From assembly GCA_015680685.1 (NCBI GenBank), contig MNCI01018059.1, forward strand, positions 824,280-888,279: a stretch of 64,000 nucleotides of DNA. Direction: 5' to 3'. The stretch comes from Gnetum montanum. Taxonomy: Eukaryota; Streptophyta; Gnetopsida; Gnetales; Gnetaceae. Shown here one piece after another: positions 11,560 through 22,854 of this stretch. The notes under the pieces were generated by a model. It searched no databases. It saw only the letters and a list, made by a program, of their open reading frames with translations, and was not told the origin of the DNA. The position numbers and the translations under genes are program-made. Numbering within the stretch: the first letter of the stretch is position 1; every line of letters begins with the position of its first letter.

Positions 11560-12420
11560 CTCATCTAGCAAGCTATGATTCATTAACCATGCTTTATATG
11601 CTAGGTTCAAGTCAAGGCAAATGCCACAAGATATTGAAAGTGTATGGAGCTTCATTTAAATTAGAAGTGTTAGTAATTTTTCATACATGAGCTCATAGGG
11701 AGAGTAGCCAATAGAAAGTTTTGAAGTGAAGAGATAGGCCAAAATGGCATCATTGAGCTTGATGCTCCAATCCCTCCTATATTTACTAACCATTCTTGTT
11801 AGTATTTTCATCATCTCTCTATTAGTAACTTCTACTTGACCATTGGCTTGGGGTGGTATAGAGTTGTTAATTTATGTTCAACCCCCCAAGTGTTGCATGA
11901 GCTTTCGAAAAGTGGTGCTTGTAAAGTAAGTTCTATTATAAGAAATAAGTGCATGTGACATCCCAAACTTATTTACAACATGTTATTATACAAATTGAAT
12001 AGTTGTAAAAGATGTTCAATCAATGATGACCATAACTTCCACCCATTTGGTGTAGTAGTCAATAGCTACTATAATGTACACCTTCCTATTGAACATGAAA
12101 TTGATACGTTCCATGAAATTGATGCCCCAAGTGTTGAAGGGCTCCAATGGCTAGATCCACTATTGAGGCCTCTCCATAGAAGTGGTGATACCACCATCAC
12201 ATTGATAGTGATCACAAGAGTAGACGAAGTGATGGGTGTCATTAAAAAGCATAGGCTAGTAATACCCTACCATGAAAATTTTAATGGTTGGTCATCTCCC
12301 AACATAATGATCCCCATAAGGATCCTCATTAGCATCTTGGAGAATGCATAGTTGATTATCATCAGGAACACACCATCAAGCTAGGCCATCAACACACACC
12401 TTGTAAAGGTGTTTTTTTAT
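11560..12420 (-). pseudogene. A2 integrase
   Basis: Minus-strand translation gives the integrase zinc-finger region with GDHYVGR and SCDHYQCDGG, so the second His and both Cys are kept but the first His is not seen. The core follows with VAIDYYTKWVEVMVI (first catalytic Asp kept) and LISYNRTYFTSTTF, where the second catalytic Asp is replaced by Tyr. The 12351-11980 stretch is open only on the other strand. It follows RNase H directly. There are stops in frame, so it is inactive. Confidence 0.75.
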
Positions 12421-12599
12421 TTCTATGAAGTGTTTAAGATCATGAAGAAACTATTATTTCTTCCTATTATCCCACTCTTATGACATCTCTTAAGTAAGAA
12501 GGTAGGTGAGCATGTCATCATACTAGCTAGTTTCCATGGGCTCTTGTTTAGTAATAGCTCTGGCAAAGAGAAGTTTATTAGGAAATTGATTTGACAATG

Positions 12600-13040
12600 G
12601 GCTCTCCTCCTCTTTGGTATCCAATCTTAATAAAGACAAGCAATCAATAGTCACGTTCTCCATTTCCTTTCTATCCATCATGGTTAGATTGAACTCCTAC
12701 AAGATCACTAACCACTCTATGACAAAGGGGCTCATTGTTAGCTTATTTATCAGGAACCTAATTGCACTATGGTCCATGTGCACAAACACCTTGTATCCAA
12801 GCACATAGTACCTTAATTTTTCAAAGGCATACACCACTGCTATTATTTCTTTCTTTGTGGTGGTGTAGTTCAAAAGTGCACCCACAATGCTCTTGCTTTC
12901 ATAGTGGATATAGTAGGGACATTTCTGATCATCCAACTATGTGAACATAGCTTCCAAAGCATAATTGGATGCATTTTTCATAATGTGAAAGGGTGTGGAC
13001 CAATCAGGAGCTCGTAGAATAAGAGTTTTCACAAGCTTTT
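12600..13040 (-). pseudogene. A2 RNase H domain
   Basis: The 79-codon open stretch at 12936-12697 reads LNYTTTKKEIIAVVYAFEKL, then VFVHMDHSAIRFLINK. These are typical of the Ty3/gypsy RNase H domain that follows RT. Upstream, an APDWSTPFHIM-like segment begins the domain. No second RNase H is seen in this element, which fits Athila rather than Tat. Confidence 0.8.
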
Positions 13041-13049
13041 ACATGAGTT

Positions 13050-14250
13050 ATTAGAATTCATGCTTGCATTTCTTAGTCTAGACAAATGGAGCATCCTTCT
13101 TTTTAGCTCCACCAATGGTTTAGTGGTCATAGATAAATTCTTGATGAAGTGTTAGTAATAACCAATGTGGCCAAGGAATGATCTCACATCTTTAACTATC
13201 TCAGGTTTTCAAGTTATTCCTTAGATGATCCTTATTTTTTTAGGATCCACCTCAATCCCTTTTTGTAATATTCTATGCCCCAACACAATGCCCTCATGGA
13301 GAATTAGATGGCTTTTCTACCAGTTGAGCCTAAGGTTTATCTCCATACATCTTTTTAGCACTTCCTTAAGATGGTCCAAGGCTTACTTGAATGTAGCCTG
13401 ATCGGTCAAGAAGTCATCCATGAATATTTCTGCCTCGCTACCAATTTACTATTGGAAAATGCTAAAGACAAGGTGTTGGAATGTTGTAGGAGCATTACAC
13501 AGGCCAAACGACATCTTTTTTTTATGTGAAAGTCCCCTAGGGACTTGTAAATGTGGTTTTGGCCTAATTCTTTGGTGCTATCTAAATTTGGTTATAGCCA
13601 CAAAAACTACCTAGAAAGTTGTAATAGCAATGCCTAGAAATTATGTTTAACACCTAGTTTACAAATGGCAAGGGAAAATGGTCCTTATACATTGCCATGT
13701 TCAACATCCTGAAACCACTGCAAACCTTCCATTTCCCACCTTTATTTGGCATGATCATGAGTGGGCTAACCCGCTCACTATTTGCAATGGAATAGATGAA
13801 ACCTATCTTGAGGATTTATTTAACCTCCTCTTTGATAATTTTCTTAAGTTCAGGGTTTAATCACCGCTATGGCTACATCTTTGATTCAATGGTGAAATCT
13901 ATGTAGATTTGATGCTTTCATATCCTTGCATCAATTCCCATAATCTTGTGATATGATCAAGCAAAGTCTATTGGCCATTTATTAACCACCTCCAATAGCA
14001 TTTTTTTGTATAGGAGTAAGATTGGCATTCATGATGATTGGCTTGCTATTATTCGAAAAAGCATATTCCATTTTGATTGGTAGAATTTTTAACTCAAGGG
14101 GCTCTTATTTGAAGCCCTCAAGGATTTCCAACTCTCCCCAATTGATTTCATTAGGTTTATTAGAGAGTTGGCAATGGAATTACTCCAGTTTATCCATGCC
14201 TTTAATGTAGGCACTTGTAAGGCTCTTAGTTTGTTCCATGCAGAAGGTTA
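13050..14250 (-). pseudogene. A2 reverse transcriptase
   Basis: The minus strand carries MSFGLCNAPTTFQ, then EIFMDDF with the FMDD catalytic motif (plus positions 13413-13424). RCMEINLRLNW, HEGIVLGH and VRSFLGHIGYY follow, in the order of a gypsy RT. The N-terminal part is more decayed, and there are several stops and shifts. Confidence 0.8.
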
Positions 14251-14439
14251 AACTACTTTCTACTTCAGCTCTTAGTCATTGGATATCCTTCTATTTTGTG
14301 GCTACTACGCATAGGCACATTTGCACTTCCATGACATCTGCACATTGCCTACATGCTATGAGTGTTGTACTTTTGATGTTCCATAATTTCTGCATGTAGT
14401 GGCACCCTGTGTCACTTTATGTTATGCATGGAACATGCT

Positions 14440-14900
14440 CCCACTTAATCTCTCCAAAGTCATTTTCCTTGGAAATCTCCAAAGAGAGGTCTTTGATTCC
14501 TAGTTATGTATCAATTGTACTTAGTCATGTCCTTCCCATGATGATCAAGAAGTTCCCCTTGCAGTTATCCACATGAATCACTAGGAAGTCAATAGGATAT
14601 GACCACCAATAGATAGTGGTCACAATATCCTCCACAAATCCCAATGGGACAATGATGGATTGATATGCTAACTCAAGATGAATATTGCAGTTCTTGAGAG
14701 GAGGCAGGTTCTAGGCTTTGTACATTTCATGTAAGATCAAACTGACACTAGAACATGAGCCAAAAGAGCCTTGCAAAGTTTATTTTTCATGATTTGCAAG
14801 TAAATCCAATCAGTGACTACATGGATCAACATTATTGTGTGCACTTTGGGAGGTGTTTAGTTTGGAAGGATCTTAAAGGATGTTGCAGAGAAGAAAGAAG
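14440..14900 (-). pseudogene. A2 aspartic protease region
   Basis: The segment YPIDFLVIHV...FLIIMGRTWL on the minus strand matches 40260-40350 in A7 (YPIDFLMIDV...FPIIMRRAWL), the C-terminal half of a retropepsin-like domain. A GSCSSVSLI segment lies upstream at the active-site position, but the catalytic Asp is not visible. Confidence 0.6.
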
Positions 14901-15009
14901 AAGCTAGATCAACAACTGCAAGTATCTATGAGGGCTTAGTAGGATTTTTGATTCAGAAAAATGATCATTTTTTAGGATTAGTGTCTAAACCACTCAACTG
15001 AGGAGTTGG

Positions 15010-17359
15010 CTATAAGTTCACAGCCCTTATGACATTTCTTTACTATAGCTAGGCTGGAATTTCATCCTACATGGATGAAGTGGATAGTAATTGAGTTGAG
15101 GGCGGAGGTACATGTGCAAAAGAATGAGAAGGATAATAGGAAAATGGGGACTACTCTCTTGGAGATTATGCTCTACAATATTTAGGATGGTAGTAGTGGT
15201 GTTGGAAAGAAACATGACTAGAAGAGTCACATGGAGAAATGGGCTACTAAACATAATACTTGTATAGAACTAGTTGTCGGTAAGGGTATTGCTACCTTGG
15301 TGGTGGCATTCCCCATGACTGTGTGTTCTATCATTACTGGTACTACTCATATGGTTGAGGTGGCACTCTACTTAGATAGTAGGCTTGTTGGTGGAACTAG
15401 TTGTAGTTGCCTTGAGGATAAGGCAACCTCTTGGGTGTTTGCCATTTTGCCAATCTAGGACTCAAAGCATACACCCTAGATTCCTATAAGTGTGACATGA
15501 CTAGGAAACATCCTTTGGGATGTTCATATTAGTAAATTTCACACCCACAATCATCATCTATTTGAAAATCCACAACCTCTTCCACTATAGCAGCTTTACC
15601 CTTACTCCTCTGAAGGGTACATTCAACTTTCTTCTTTCTCCTTTGGTCACAATCACTACCTTACTCTTTGGTCTCCTTATTAATTCTAAGAGTAGTTTAA
15701 AACTTTTCATCTAAAGAGTCCCACATTTTGTTAAACTTCTCCAATATTTTAGAAATATATTTTTAAACCAACAAGATTTTTGGTTGCACCACTTCATCAA
15801 TTAATGCCTCCTCCTCCTTGTTATAAAACTAGACATCTCTTTTGCAAATGGAAGGAGCTTAGTTGTACTGCTTTGCACTTTCCCTTTTCCTTAGCTCACC
15901 TTCTTCCTTAGCCACTTGCTCAATGAGTCTTTGGATTTGATGGTCCCTTAGCTCTAAACATCTCCCTTAGGCATAGACCCCAAGAGTTCTTCTTGTTTCT
16001 ATTTAGAGCCCATCATGGCCTGGGCATTGGTGCAATAGTGAGTAATATCTACCCATGGCCACATCCAAGGATTCATGTGTGCCTTTCTTTTAATCTTTGA
16101 TCTACCTTCTTAGGTTAGATACTCGGGAGTACGTTTAATACTTATCATTGAAGAGTTCAAGCATCATAGTCCATCATCAGATTGATTCTAGTTCTAAGGA
16201 CTAGTACCAATTTTCAACCTCCTTGATGAGTATCCTAGGAAACAAATTTAATTTTTACCATTCATTCTTAATGTTCTATAACATGCATGCATCATGAAAG
16301 GCTTGGATATGGTTCTATGGATCATAATTATATCCCCTTCAAACTTAGGGATATTGGTTATGTTAAACCATTTAATCTAATTTTCCTTCACATGCCTTGT
16401 TGGAATCCTTATAGCCTCCACAATATTTAGCATGTTTCTAGTTGCAAGCAAAGGCTCATCATAATGATGGCCCTTGTGATGGCCATGATGGCTATAATGC
16501 CACATGTTGTCCCTTCTTTCTCTATAGTGGGCCTTCTTTGATTTCCCACACCCCTAGTATCTACTATTTCAATGGGATCTACAGTCATCCCTATCCTATT
16601 GGTCACATCCATCATGGTCTCTCCCTTTATGGCCTCAATCAGAGTTGAAGGAGGAAGATGATGAGGATGACAAAGGCAAAGAGGAAGGAGAGCCAGCACC
16701 AAAATGGTGTCTGCTACTTCTTCTTCTTTGATCCCTACCATGATTACCATGTCTATTATTATCATGGTTCTTGTCATTTTTTATACCTTGACTCCCTTCC
16801 CTTGAGGCCCCATGGTCATAGGAACCACTCTTCCTAGAATGAGGGTTATCTATAGTGGACTATAAATGTTGATTAAGGGCCTTGTTCTTAAGGAGAGAAG
16901 GCAAGTTAGTGTATTGGGAAGTTCTTGAGAAGGGGTCTTCCCCTTTTGGTCCAATACGAACAAGGGCTTTGTGAACCATTTACCTTTTGATGCCTCATAG
17001 CGAGCTTCCATTTTTTGATTTTTCATTTGCTATGACTTTGTGGGATGATAATCCTAGTAGGAATGATCTTGCACTCCATACTCAACATTGAGTTTTGCAA
17101 TGCTCAATCTCATGAGATTGTCGAGCAACATCATAGGAGCTAAGTGATCAGGAGGTAACATGATGCTACCCTCCATGTCCCTCCACTATAGTTGTTCATC
17201 CTAGTTCAAGATGAAGGTGAAATCCAAAACATGCTCATCTAGGTATGTATAGATTACTCTACATTGTTGGGGCATAGGTGGTTTTGGGCCTTCATGCCTT
17301 TTCTAATTGCAATTACCCATAAAGTGTGGTAGGGAGTTCTTTCAACAAGAAGAAGCCAT
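15010..17359 (-). pseudogene. A2 gag
   Basis: The ORF starts at ATG 17359-17357, preceded by a leader after the primer-binding site; A7 gag starts the same way (MAS...). The FTFILN...DEQL segment matches A7. The central gag domain (about 16250-15880) has MLELFNDKY, HESLDVAMGRYYSLL and GHD. A CX2C-like/YEHPKGC zinc-knuckle remnant lies near 15530, and a Pro/Tyr/His-rich tail continues to about 15010. The open stretch at 16777-16427 is in the wrong frame. Stops are numerous. Confidence 0.7.
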
Positions 17360-17488
17360 GTTAGTTCTTGCAAAAAATAGTGTGTGGTTGTTATTATTAT
17401 TTTTCTTATTTATTTGGACTTTAAGCTTCATTACAATATCATTGAATAATTTCACTAACATCCTAGATAGAACACATAGCTAACTAAA

Positions 17489-17508
17489 GTCCCTAGCAAC
17501 AGTGTGAA
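17489..17508 (-). other. A2 primer-binding site (decayed tRNA-Asp type)
   Basis: Directly after the 5' LTR end, the minus strand reads TTCACACTGTTGCTAGGGAC. The expected tRNA-Asp complement of Athila/Tat elements is TTGGCGCCGTTGCCGGGGAC. About 14 of 20 positions agree and most differences are transitions. Confidence 0.6.
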
Positions 17509-18031
17509 TGATGAGCAGCGAGCAATCCCTACACCCAACCATACAAATCACTAGCATTCGCTAAGAGATCTAGTCAAATTCCATAAAATTTAGCTCTCTA
17601 CATAGACATTATCTAGGTAGTAAACTTATGTACATGATTGATGTCTTCTCAATTCCACTTATGAGGTTCAATGTTATGGTTAAGTATAACTGAGACACAT
17701 GATTTGTATAACTTTTATATTTTTATTTATTCTTCCTAAGAGTAAACATATAGTAATTAAATGCTTAATTAGTCTAGGAACTATCTAATGCCTTAGTCTA
17801 ATGCTAACATAAGCATCTGTTCCCACCTTTCGTACACATCTTAACACTATTGGGTTACCAAGCATAAGTGCTACTGGTATTACCAAGCATTAATGTATGC
17901 TCAAGGTGTTCATACATATGTGCATTAATTATATATAATTAATTAATCAATTAAATGCATAAAATTCAATTGCATAACATTAAAGTGCATTAAAGTAAAT
18001 ATTATAATAAGTTCAAGTGTTGCAAGGTTTA
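17509..18031 (-). repeat. Family A LTR (A2, 5' LTR, interrupted)
   Basis: This fragment matches 5454-5995 base for base over its length, with substitutions. It stops at GCAAGGTTTA, where the A3 LTR begins. The U3 part, with array and TATA box, is missing because A3 is inserted here. Confidence 0.85.
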
Positions 18032-18889
18032 TGATGAGTCATGAATTGTTGGCTGCGATATCACACCCATGATATCGCGTACGCAATATCACAGCCTAGA
18101 CGTGATATCGCGTATGTGATATCATAGCCTGTCTCCTCATCTATAAATAAGAGGTAGGCAGATTTGGTAAGGCTCTATTTTTGAAGTTAAGTTTTGAGCA
18201 GTTTTAGCATTAAGGTAGGGACTTTTTGCTAGTTTTTCTTCTCAACCCTCTCTCCCAGTGCATGCCCACAGTGTGATGATTGTAATTGCATGACATCCTT
18301 ATTCGAGTGTGATGTACTTGGACATGCACATGACTAGCAATAACGATCAAGATTACTTCATCATTGCAACATCCACTTAGCTTAATTATTTAATTGTTAT
18401 TGTTATTTATTACTTTCTTAGTTAATATCTCTCTACCCTTATCTCCTAGTAACGTGGAATGAGTACAGCTTAATCATGAGCATTTAAGTGTGACTACTTG
18501 GTAACCCAATAGCGTACCTAGGCCATGTGTTTGGTAATCCTAGTGGTAGTTGTGCACAAGGTCCAAGATGTGTATGGATGATTAAGGAATAGATGCTCAT
18601 AGCACTTAGGCTAGTTAGATTCTCTCTCACCCTCTCTCTCCTAGTTTAGTTGACATTAGTTCCCATCATTCCCATGAGTAGCATTAGTGTAGGAACACAT
18701 CATACACCTCACTTTGGACTAAACCATACGTGAAAAAGTTAATACTAGTCCAGGTGGGAAGACAGTGAACTGTGATCTACAAGTAACTATCTGGATGCCA
18801 CAACTAGTCCTTCTATGGAGCTTGACTAGACTGTGCATGAAACACTCGTATTCGTATGGTTGAGTGTAGGGGTACCTTGCCACTCATCA
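18032..18889 (+). repeat. Family A LTR (A3, 5' LTR)
   Basis: The 858-bp LTR has TGATGA and TCATCA ends, a U3 array at 18055-18126 and a TATA box at 18142. It is followed at once by the primer-binding site. It is inserted in the A2 LTR after GGTTTA. Confidence 0.9.
18055..18150 (+). promoter_or_regulatory. A3 5' LTR U3 array plus TATA box
   Basis: There are five GATATC/AATATC units, including the near-palindrome GATATCGCGTACGCAATATC (18071-18090). TATAAATAA follows at 18142-18150. Confidence 0.6.
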
Positions 18890-18890
18890 T

Positions 18891-18908
18891 TGGTGTCATT
18901 GCTCGGGA
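18891..18908 (+). other. A3 primer-binding site (tRNA-Asp type)
   Basis: TGGTGTCATTGCTCGGGA lies one base after the LTR. The tRNA-Asp complement is TGGCGCCGTTGCCGGGGA. Four positions differ and all are transitions, as expected from cytosine deamination. Confidence 0.8.
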
Positions 18909-18959
18909 CGGTTCTAGTTATCTAGATTAGTTATATCATACAAGGTCGCTGTATAGGAA

Positions 18960-20220
18960 TTAATGATATATCTTTTAGGAAGAAATAATTACAAAAAGTC
19001 ACATACAAATTCACACACAATTTCACAACCATGCCTCTCCTACAAGACTACGATAATGCCACATCTAATAAGGCAATTCATTGGAGAACCAAAAAATTAT
19101 ATGACAATGAAGATTGGAGTACGTAATCCAAGGTGGGGATTTCTTATAAACATAAATGAAGGTAGCATCATCCCAACGCATGAAAGCATAACTCACTTGA
19201 TGATGATGAACCCCTACTAGCCACTATAAGCTTAATGCAAATACAAGAGGCTGTTCAAATCTCTTGTAGGCATTGTAAAGAGAGCTGCCTACCTAGGCTC
19301 GATTTAAACAACTTTTCCAATTCTCAAGAGGCTATGACTTAGATCCACAACAACATTTACAAGCCTTCTATGATGCCTGTGCATGGAACAACATTGATAA
19401 TGATTGGAAAAAACTCAAGCTCTTTCCTATGACACTCTTTGGCCAAGCAAAAGTATGGTATAGATCGTTAAAACCAAATTCAATACGATGTTGGCCAACA
19501 ATTGTAGAACTCTTTAATGAAAGATATTAAACTTACGCAAGAGTGTCGGCCTTGAGGAAACAAATCCAAGAGTGGAAACAAGAACAACATGAACCCTTGG
19601 ACATGACCTTAAAAAGATATTATGCATTGTTAAACAACTGTCCAGGTCATGAGTTCTCCAAGGAAAGGCTAATGTACCATATCATTGATGGGCTTCGTGA
19701 TGAAAAAAGAGAGACCCTAGGGATGTATGCCCAAGATCAACTATACAAAATATGAACCCATCAATTCCAAGAGCTTATTAAGTGGGTAGCAAAAGAAGAA
19801 AGAGAAATGGCTAGATGGGAGAGTGTTAAAAAACATCAACGAGACCAAAATCTCAACTTAACAGAGGTCCATAATCATAAAAAGGATAAATCAACCTATC
19901 TCAAGGAGGAAGAACCATACTTGCCAGTACAACAATCATTATATGAAATTGAGGCAAAGATCAATAAGATGCTAGAATGGATGCATAAAAAGTGTGGGGA
20001 ATATATCAATATTATTGGAGATAGAGTTTTGACAACTCAAGAAGCAGGGAAAAATATCATTAGACAATCAAAAAGAAGGGATGAAGGAAACAAGAGCTCA
20101 ACTACCAATCATATGTATGAATGCAAAATTTGCTTATACGATCACCCCAAGAGCCAATGCCCAATCTTGTTACATTTATATGAGCATTGGGAAAGATCAT
20201 TACACCCAAAGTTTGTATAG
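18960..20220 (+). pseudogene. A3 gag (nearly open)
   Basis: From about 19300 the frame runs almost unbroken to 20220, with one stop at 19755-19757. It carries the central gag domain (WYRSLKPNSI, ELFNERY, LRKQIQEWKQ, MTLKRYYALLNNCPGHEF, YHIIDGLRDEK). A Lys/Glu-rich helical stretch follows, then a zinc-knuckle-like CKICLYDHPKSQC (CX2CX3HX4C, one residue shorter than the classic spacing). The same short knuckle occurs in A7 and A2, so it is a family trait. The N-terminal part (18963-19220) is in a different frame, and its true start is uncertain. It would form the capsid of the particle. Confidence 0.8.
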
Positions 20221-21015
20221 AGATACTATGTTTAATCATAGTGGCAACAATCCCAGCCATGGGGGAAGCCATCCCTAAATTGGAGACACCCTTCATATCA
20301 TCCGAATCTAAATGCTTATCTATTTCAACATCCTGTTTTGCCAATTAGATCAACATACTCTTGCTCACCACATTATCATTCTCCTCAATACTACTAGCCC
20401 ATGTCCTCAACACAACCATCGCCTTGTGTACCTTACACTTCTTCTAAATTTCAACATTCTCATCCTTTCTCTCCTTCTACATGACCACCAACTATTCTTG
20501 AAGTATCTGCACCATAGCAACCACCCACAGACATTACTTGTGCTACTATTGCCAACAGTAGTGAGAGACCTCCTCAACATCAAAGGCATCCCTTCTTTAG
20601 ACATGACTGTAGGAAGGGACAACATAGATTCAAGTCCATTGCATTCCCCAACTCAGCACAAGTCCAACACTGTGGTGCATCCTTCTCTTCGAATCCAGTG
20701 CCTCATGTTACTTTATTAGGGCCACCAATTAACACTCCAACAACCATATGGCCCAATGAATACAACCATGGAGGATGGCATCCCGATCCTTTCATACCAT
20801 CTTATGGTCTCAAGTATCATAGTGGGTCAACTCTTTTACCAAGAACCACATCTTATATATTGCCCCACTATGCTTACTATAATCAGGTGTGTGAACCCAA
20901 ATGGGGTAAGCATGACCAAGTTTCAATATTTCCAACATGCAAGGATCCTCATCTTTCGTTTATTAATTCTCGCTATGCTCAACTATTCAGTTATGAAGGA
21001 TATCCCCCATTCTAA
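20221..21015 (+). pseudogene. A3 gag C-terminal tail, His/Pro/Tyr-rich
   Basis: Downstream of the zinc knuckle the frame reads on with stops. It is rich in Pro, His, Tyr and Ser (for example at 20698-21015, ending SYEGYPPF). A7 and A2 have similar tails after their knuckles. It is probably a disordered gag extension; no pol motif follows. Confidence 0.5.
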
Positions 21016-22014
21016 TAACAAGCAGGATTAATAAATATTTTTCATTTTCTTTAATTTTATAATTTTTTTTTCCAGTTTTTCATTTTTCAATTTCTTGTTT
21101 TATCTTTTTGTCTTTTTGTCTTTGTATCTTTTTATAAGTAATCTTATCTATGAATAAAACACTCATGTGGCTCATTGGTTGAGGTGTGTTCTATCTTATC
21201 GAGTCTCGAGTGATCAATTATTTGGATAGTGAGCCCATTACACCCACTCATCCATTCTACAAATAAGAGGTTCTATTTGAGAGTATAGTGATATTATTGA
21301 CATTCTTAAAACTTAAAATTAATTTTGTGTTCATTGTGCCCAGAATGAAGAAGGATGGATCAAGAAGGAATGATTAGGGTGTGACATCAAGGGGACTTGT
21401 GATTCTCTTTGGTGACGTCTATGAGAGTCATCACGCAACATGGTTGTACTAAGATCCTTGTCGATCTAACACAAAATGGGAGTAAGAGTAATCAAAAGGC
21501 ACTCAAAAATCCAAAGTTGTCTAGGGGTCCCACTAGAAAGACATGCACCCATGCCTGAAGGTTGGCAGCTTCTTTGAATTTAGTAATAAAAAAATAACAA
21601 CAAAACAAAGAAAGTTCCACAAAGTAAAAATCACTCCTCCCTTGAACAAAATGCTAAGTGATCGTACGCCTTATTGTTCTGGTTCCCTCATAGTCACTCA
21701 TCATGGGATGAAACAATGTGGTTTCACTAATTAGAGGAATGGACTTGCTCCTGATCTTGGAATGACAGGTTAATGACACATTAATCATGCTTTACATGTA
21801 GGATTCATTATGCCCTAGGTCAATTACCTCATGTCCCAATCTCTACAATCCCTTCTATAGTCCATCTCATCTCGTTGTTCGTGTAATTGTAGCTCGTGTC
21901 TCGTATAGCATAGAAATCTTACCTCATTCTAGTGATACTTACATGTGTGTGTTTTGTGGAACTAGTGTGGATTACATTTAACCCTTTTAGTGCCTATGGA
22001 CACTTTTAAGTGTG

Positions 22015-22071
22015 GTTACACAAGGGCATTATAGATTTGAACTTGCTTTGGGGAGGACCCACTTGTGTGAT
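22015..22071 (+). other. Conserved inverted-repeat block (A3)
   Basis: The arms are GTTACACAAG (22015) and CTTGTGTGAT (22062). Relative to A1b and A4 (GTTATACAAG/CTTGTATAAC), one T-A pair has become C-G on both sides. The loop keeps AGGGCATTA and TTGGGGAGGACCCAC. Confidence 0.7.
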
Positions 22072-22386
22072 TTTTGTAATTTGCACTTATAACCCATCTT
22101 CCACACACCATCTATTACCCTTAGCGTATTGTTAACAATATTCTTTCCCTTATTACTATCCCTCTGATTCAAACATTCCTATGAACCATCACATAGACTT
22201 TTTCTCTCCCTTATCACCCAAGGTCCTTATTGATAAATTCCATACCATCATAATTTTCGTGCCTTCAGAATTAGTTAAATTACACTAGAACCTTTCAACA
22301 CTAGTATGGATGTCCTTAGTTTACATCATTAATTTCAAAAAAATATTAAAAATTCGGTATATTACATAAGTTCCATAACATCAATA

Positions 22387-22452
22387 GGCCATGATATCAT
22401 GTCTGTGATATCACGTACGCAATATCACGTCTCAAAAATATATATATATATG
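22387..22452 (+). promoter_or_regulatory. A3 internal U3-like array with TATA-like tract
   Basis: The array ATGATATCATG, GTGATATCACGTACGCAATA and ATCACG shares the 15-mer CGTACGCAATATCAC with the A3 5' LTR. It is followed by AAAATATATATATATATG (22436-22453). It lies about 400 bases before the env-position ORF. The flanking DNA is not an LTR. Confidence 0.5.
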
Positions 22453-22854
22453 TGATCCCCTACACTACTTAACATCATTTGCAACTGTTCATGTAGGGGA
22501 AGTTTTTCAAATTTCTCTCTACGACTTGTGATTGCGCACCCCTTGCTAGTGCACATGCCGAATAGCACATAACTTTTTTGAAATTTTTCATCACCTGAAG
22601 GACATTATCAAGGGTAATTAGTTATAAAATTAAGGATAAATGTGCCAAAAACAATTTCATCTCCTTAGTTATACTAGGAAACTAGATTTGGAAACCACCT
22701 AAGAAAAGAGGATTAAATATTATAATCTTTCGGGGACATTTTTTCCTAATAAGTAACATCACATGGAGATAAAGCAAATTCATTAAGGCAAGTAGTAAGG
22801 TACAACCTAACTTTGGTAACAACCTTACTAACAATTGGCCCCATGTGATTGCAG

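Larger units (their letters stand above)
9432..11560 (-). other. A2 linker between integrase and extra ORF (non-coding)
   Basis: No coding signal. It contains a GT microsatellite (9859-9873), the internal palindrome array (9883-9960), the inverted-repeat block (10216-10271), and an A-rich tract (about 11030-11160) where integrase homology has ended. Confidence 0.55.
5454..18031 (-). mobile_element. A2, near-complete Athila-like Ty3/gypsy element
   Basis: In minus orientation the order is 5' LTR (18031-17509, cut by A3), primer-binding site, gag, protease, RT, RNase H, integrase, linker, env-position ORF, polypurine tract and 3' LTR (6343-5454). All frames carry many stops. It is inserted in the A1b linker at 5453/5454. 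The gag-pol order and the extra ORF after integrase are those of the Athila lineage. Confidence 0.8.
21016..22854 (+). other. A3 linker (non-coding)
   Basis: No supported coding region. It begins with a T-rich tract (21030-21130). It holds the inverted-repeat block (22015-22071), the internal palindrome array (22387-22452), and ends at a possible splice acceptor (TGATTGCAG-ATG). Confidence 0.55.

Noticed and set aside
11980-12351. 123-codon plus-strand open frame, the longest simple ORF near integrase
   Set aside because: It is antisense to the A2 integrase, whose motifs are recognised on the minus strand.
16427-16777. Open frame of 116 codons, with another on the opposite strand
   Set aside because: It lies out of frame with the gag homology of A2 and has low-complexity composition.
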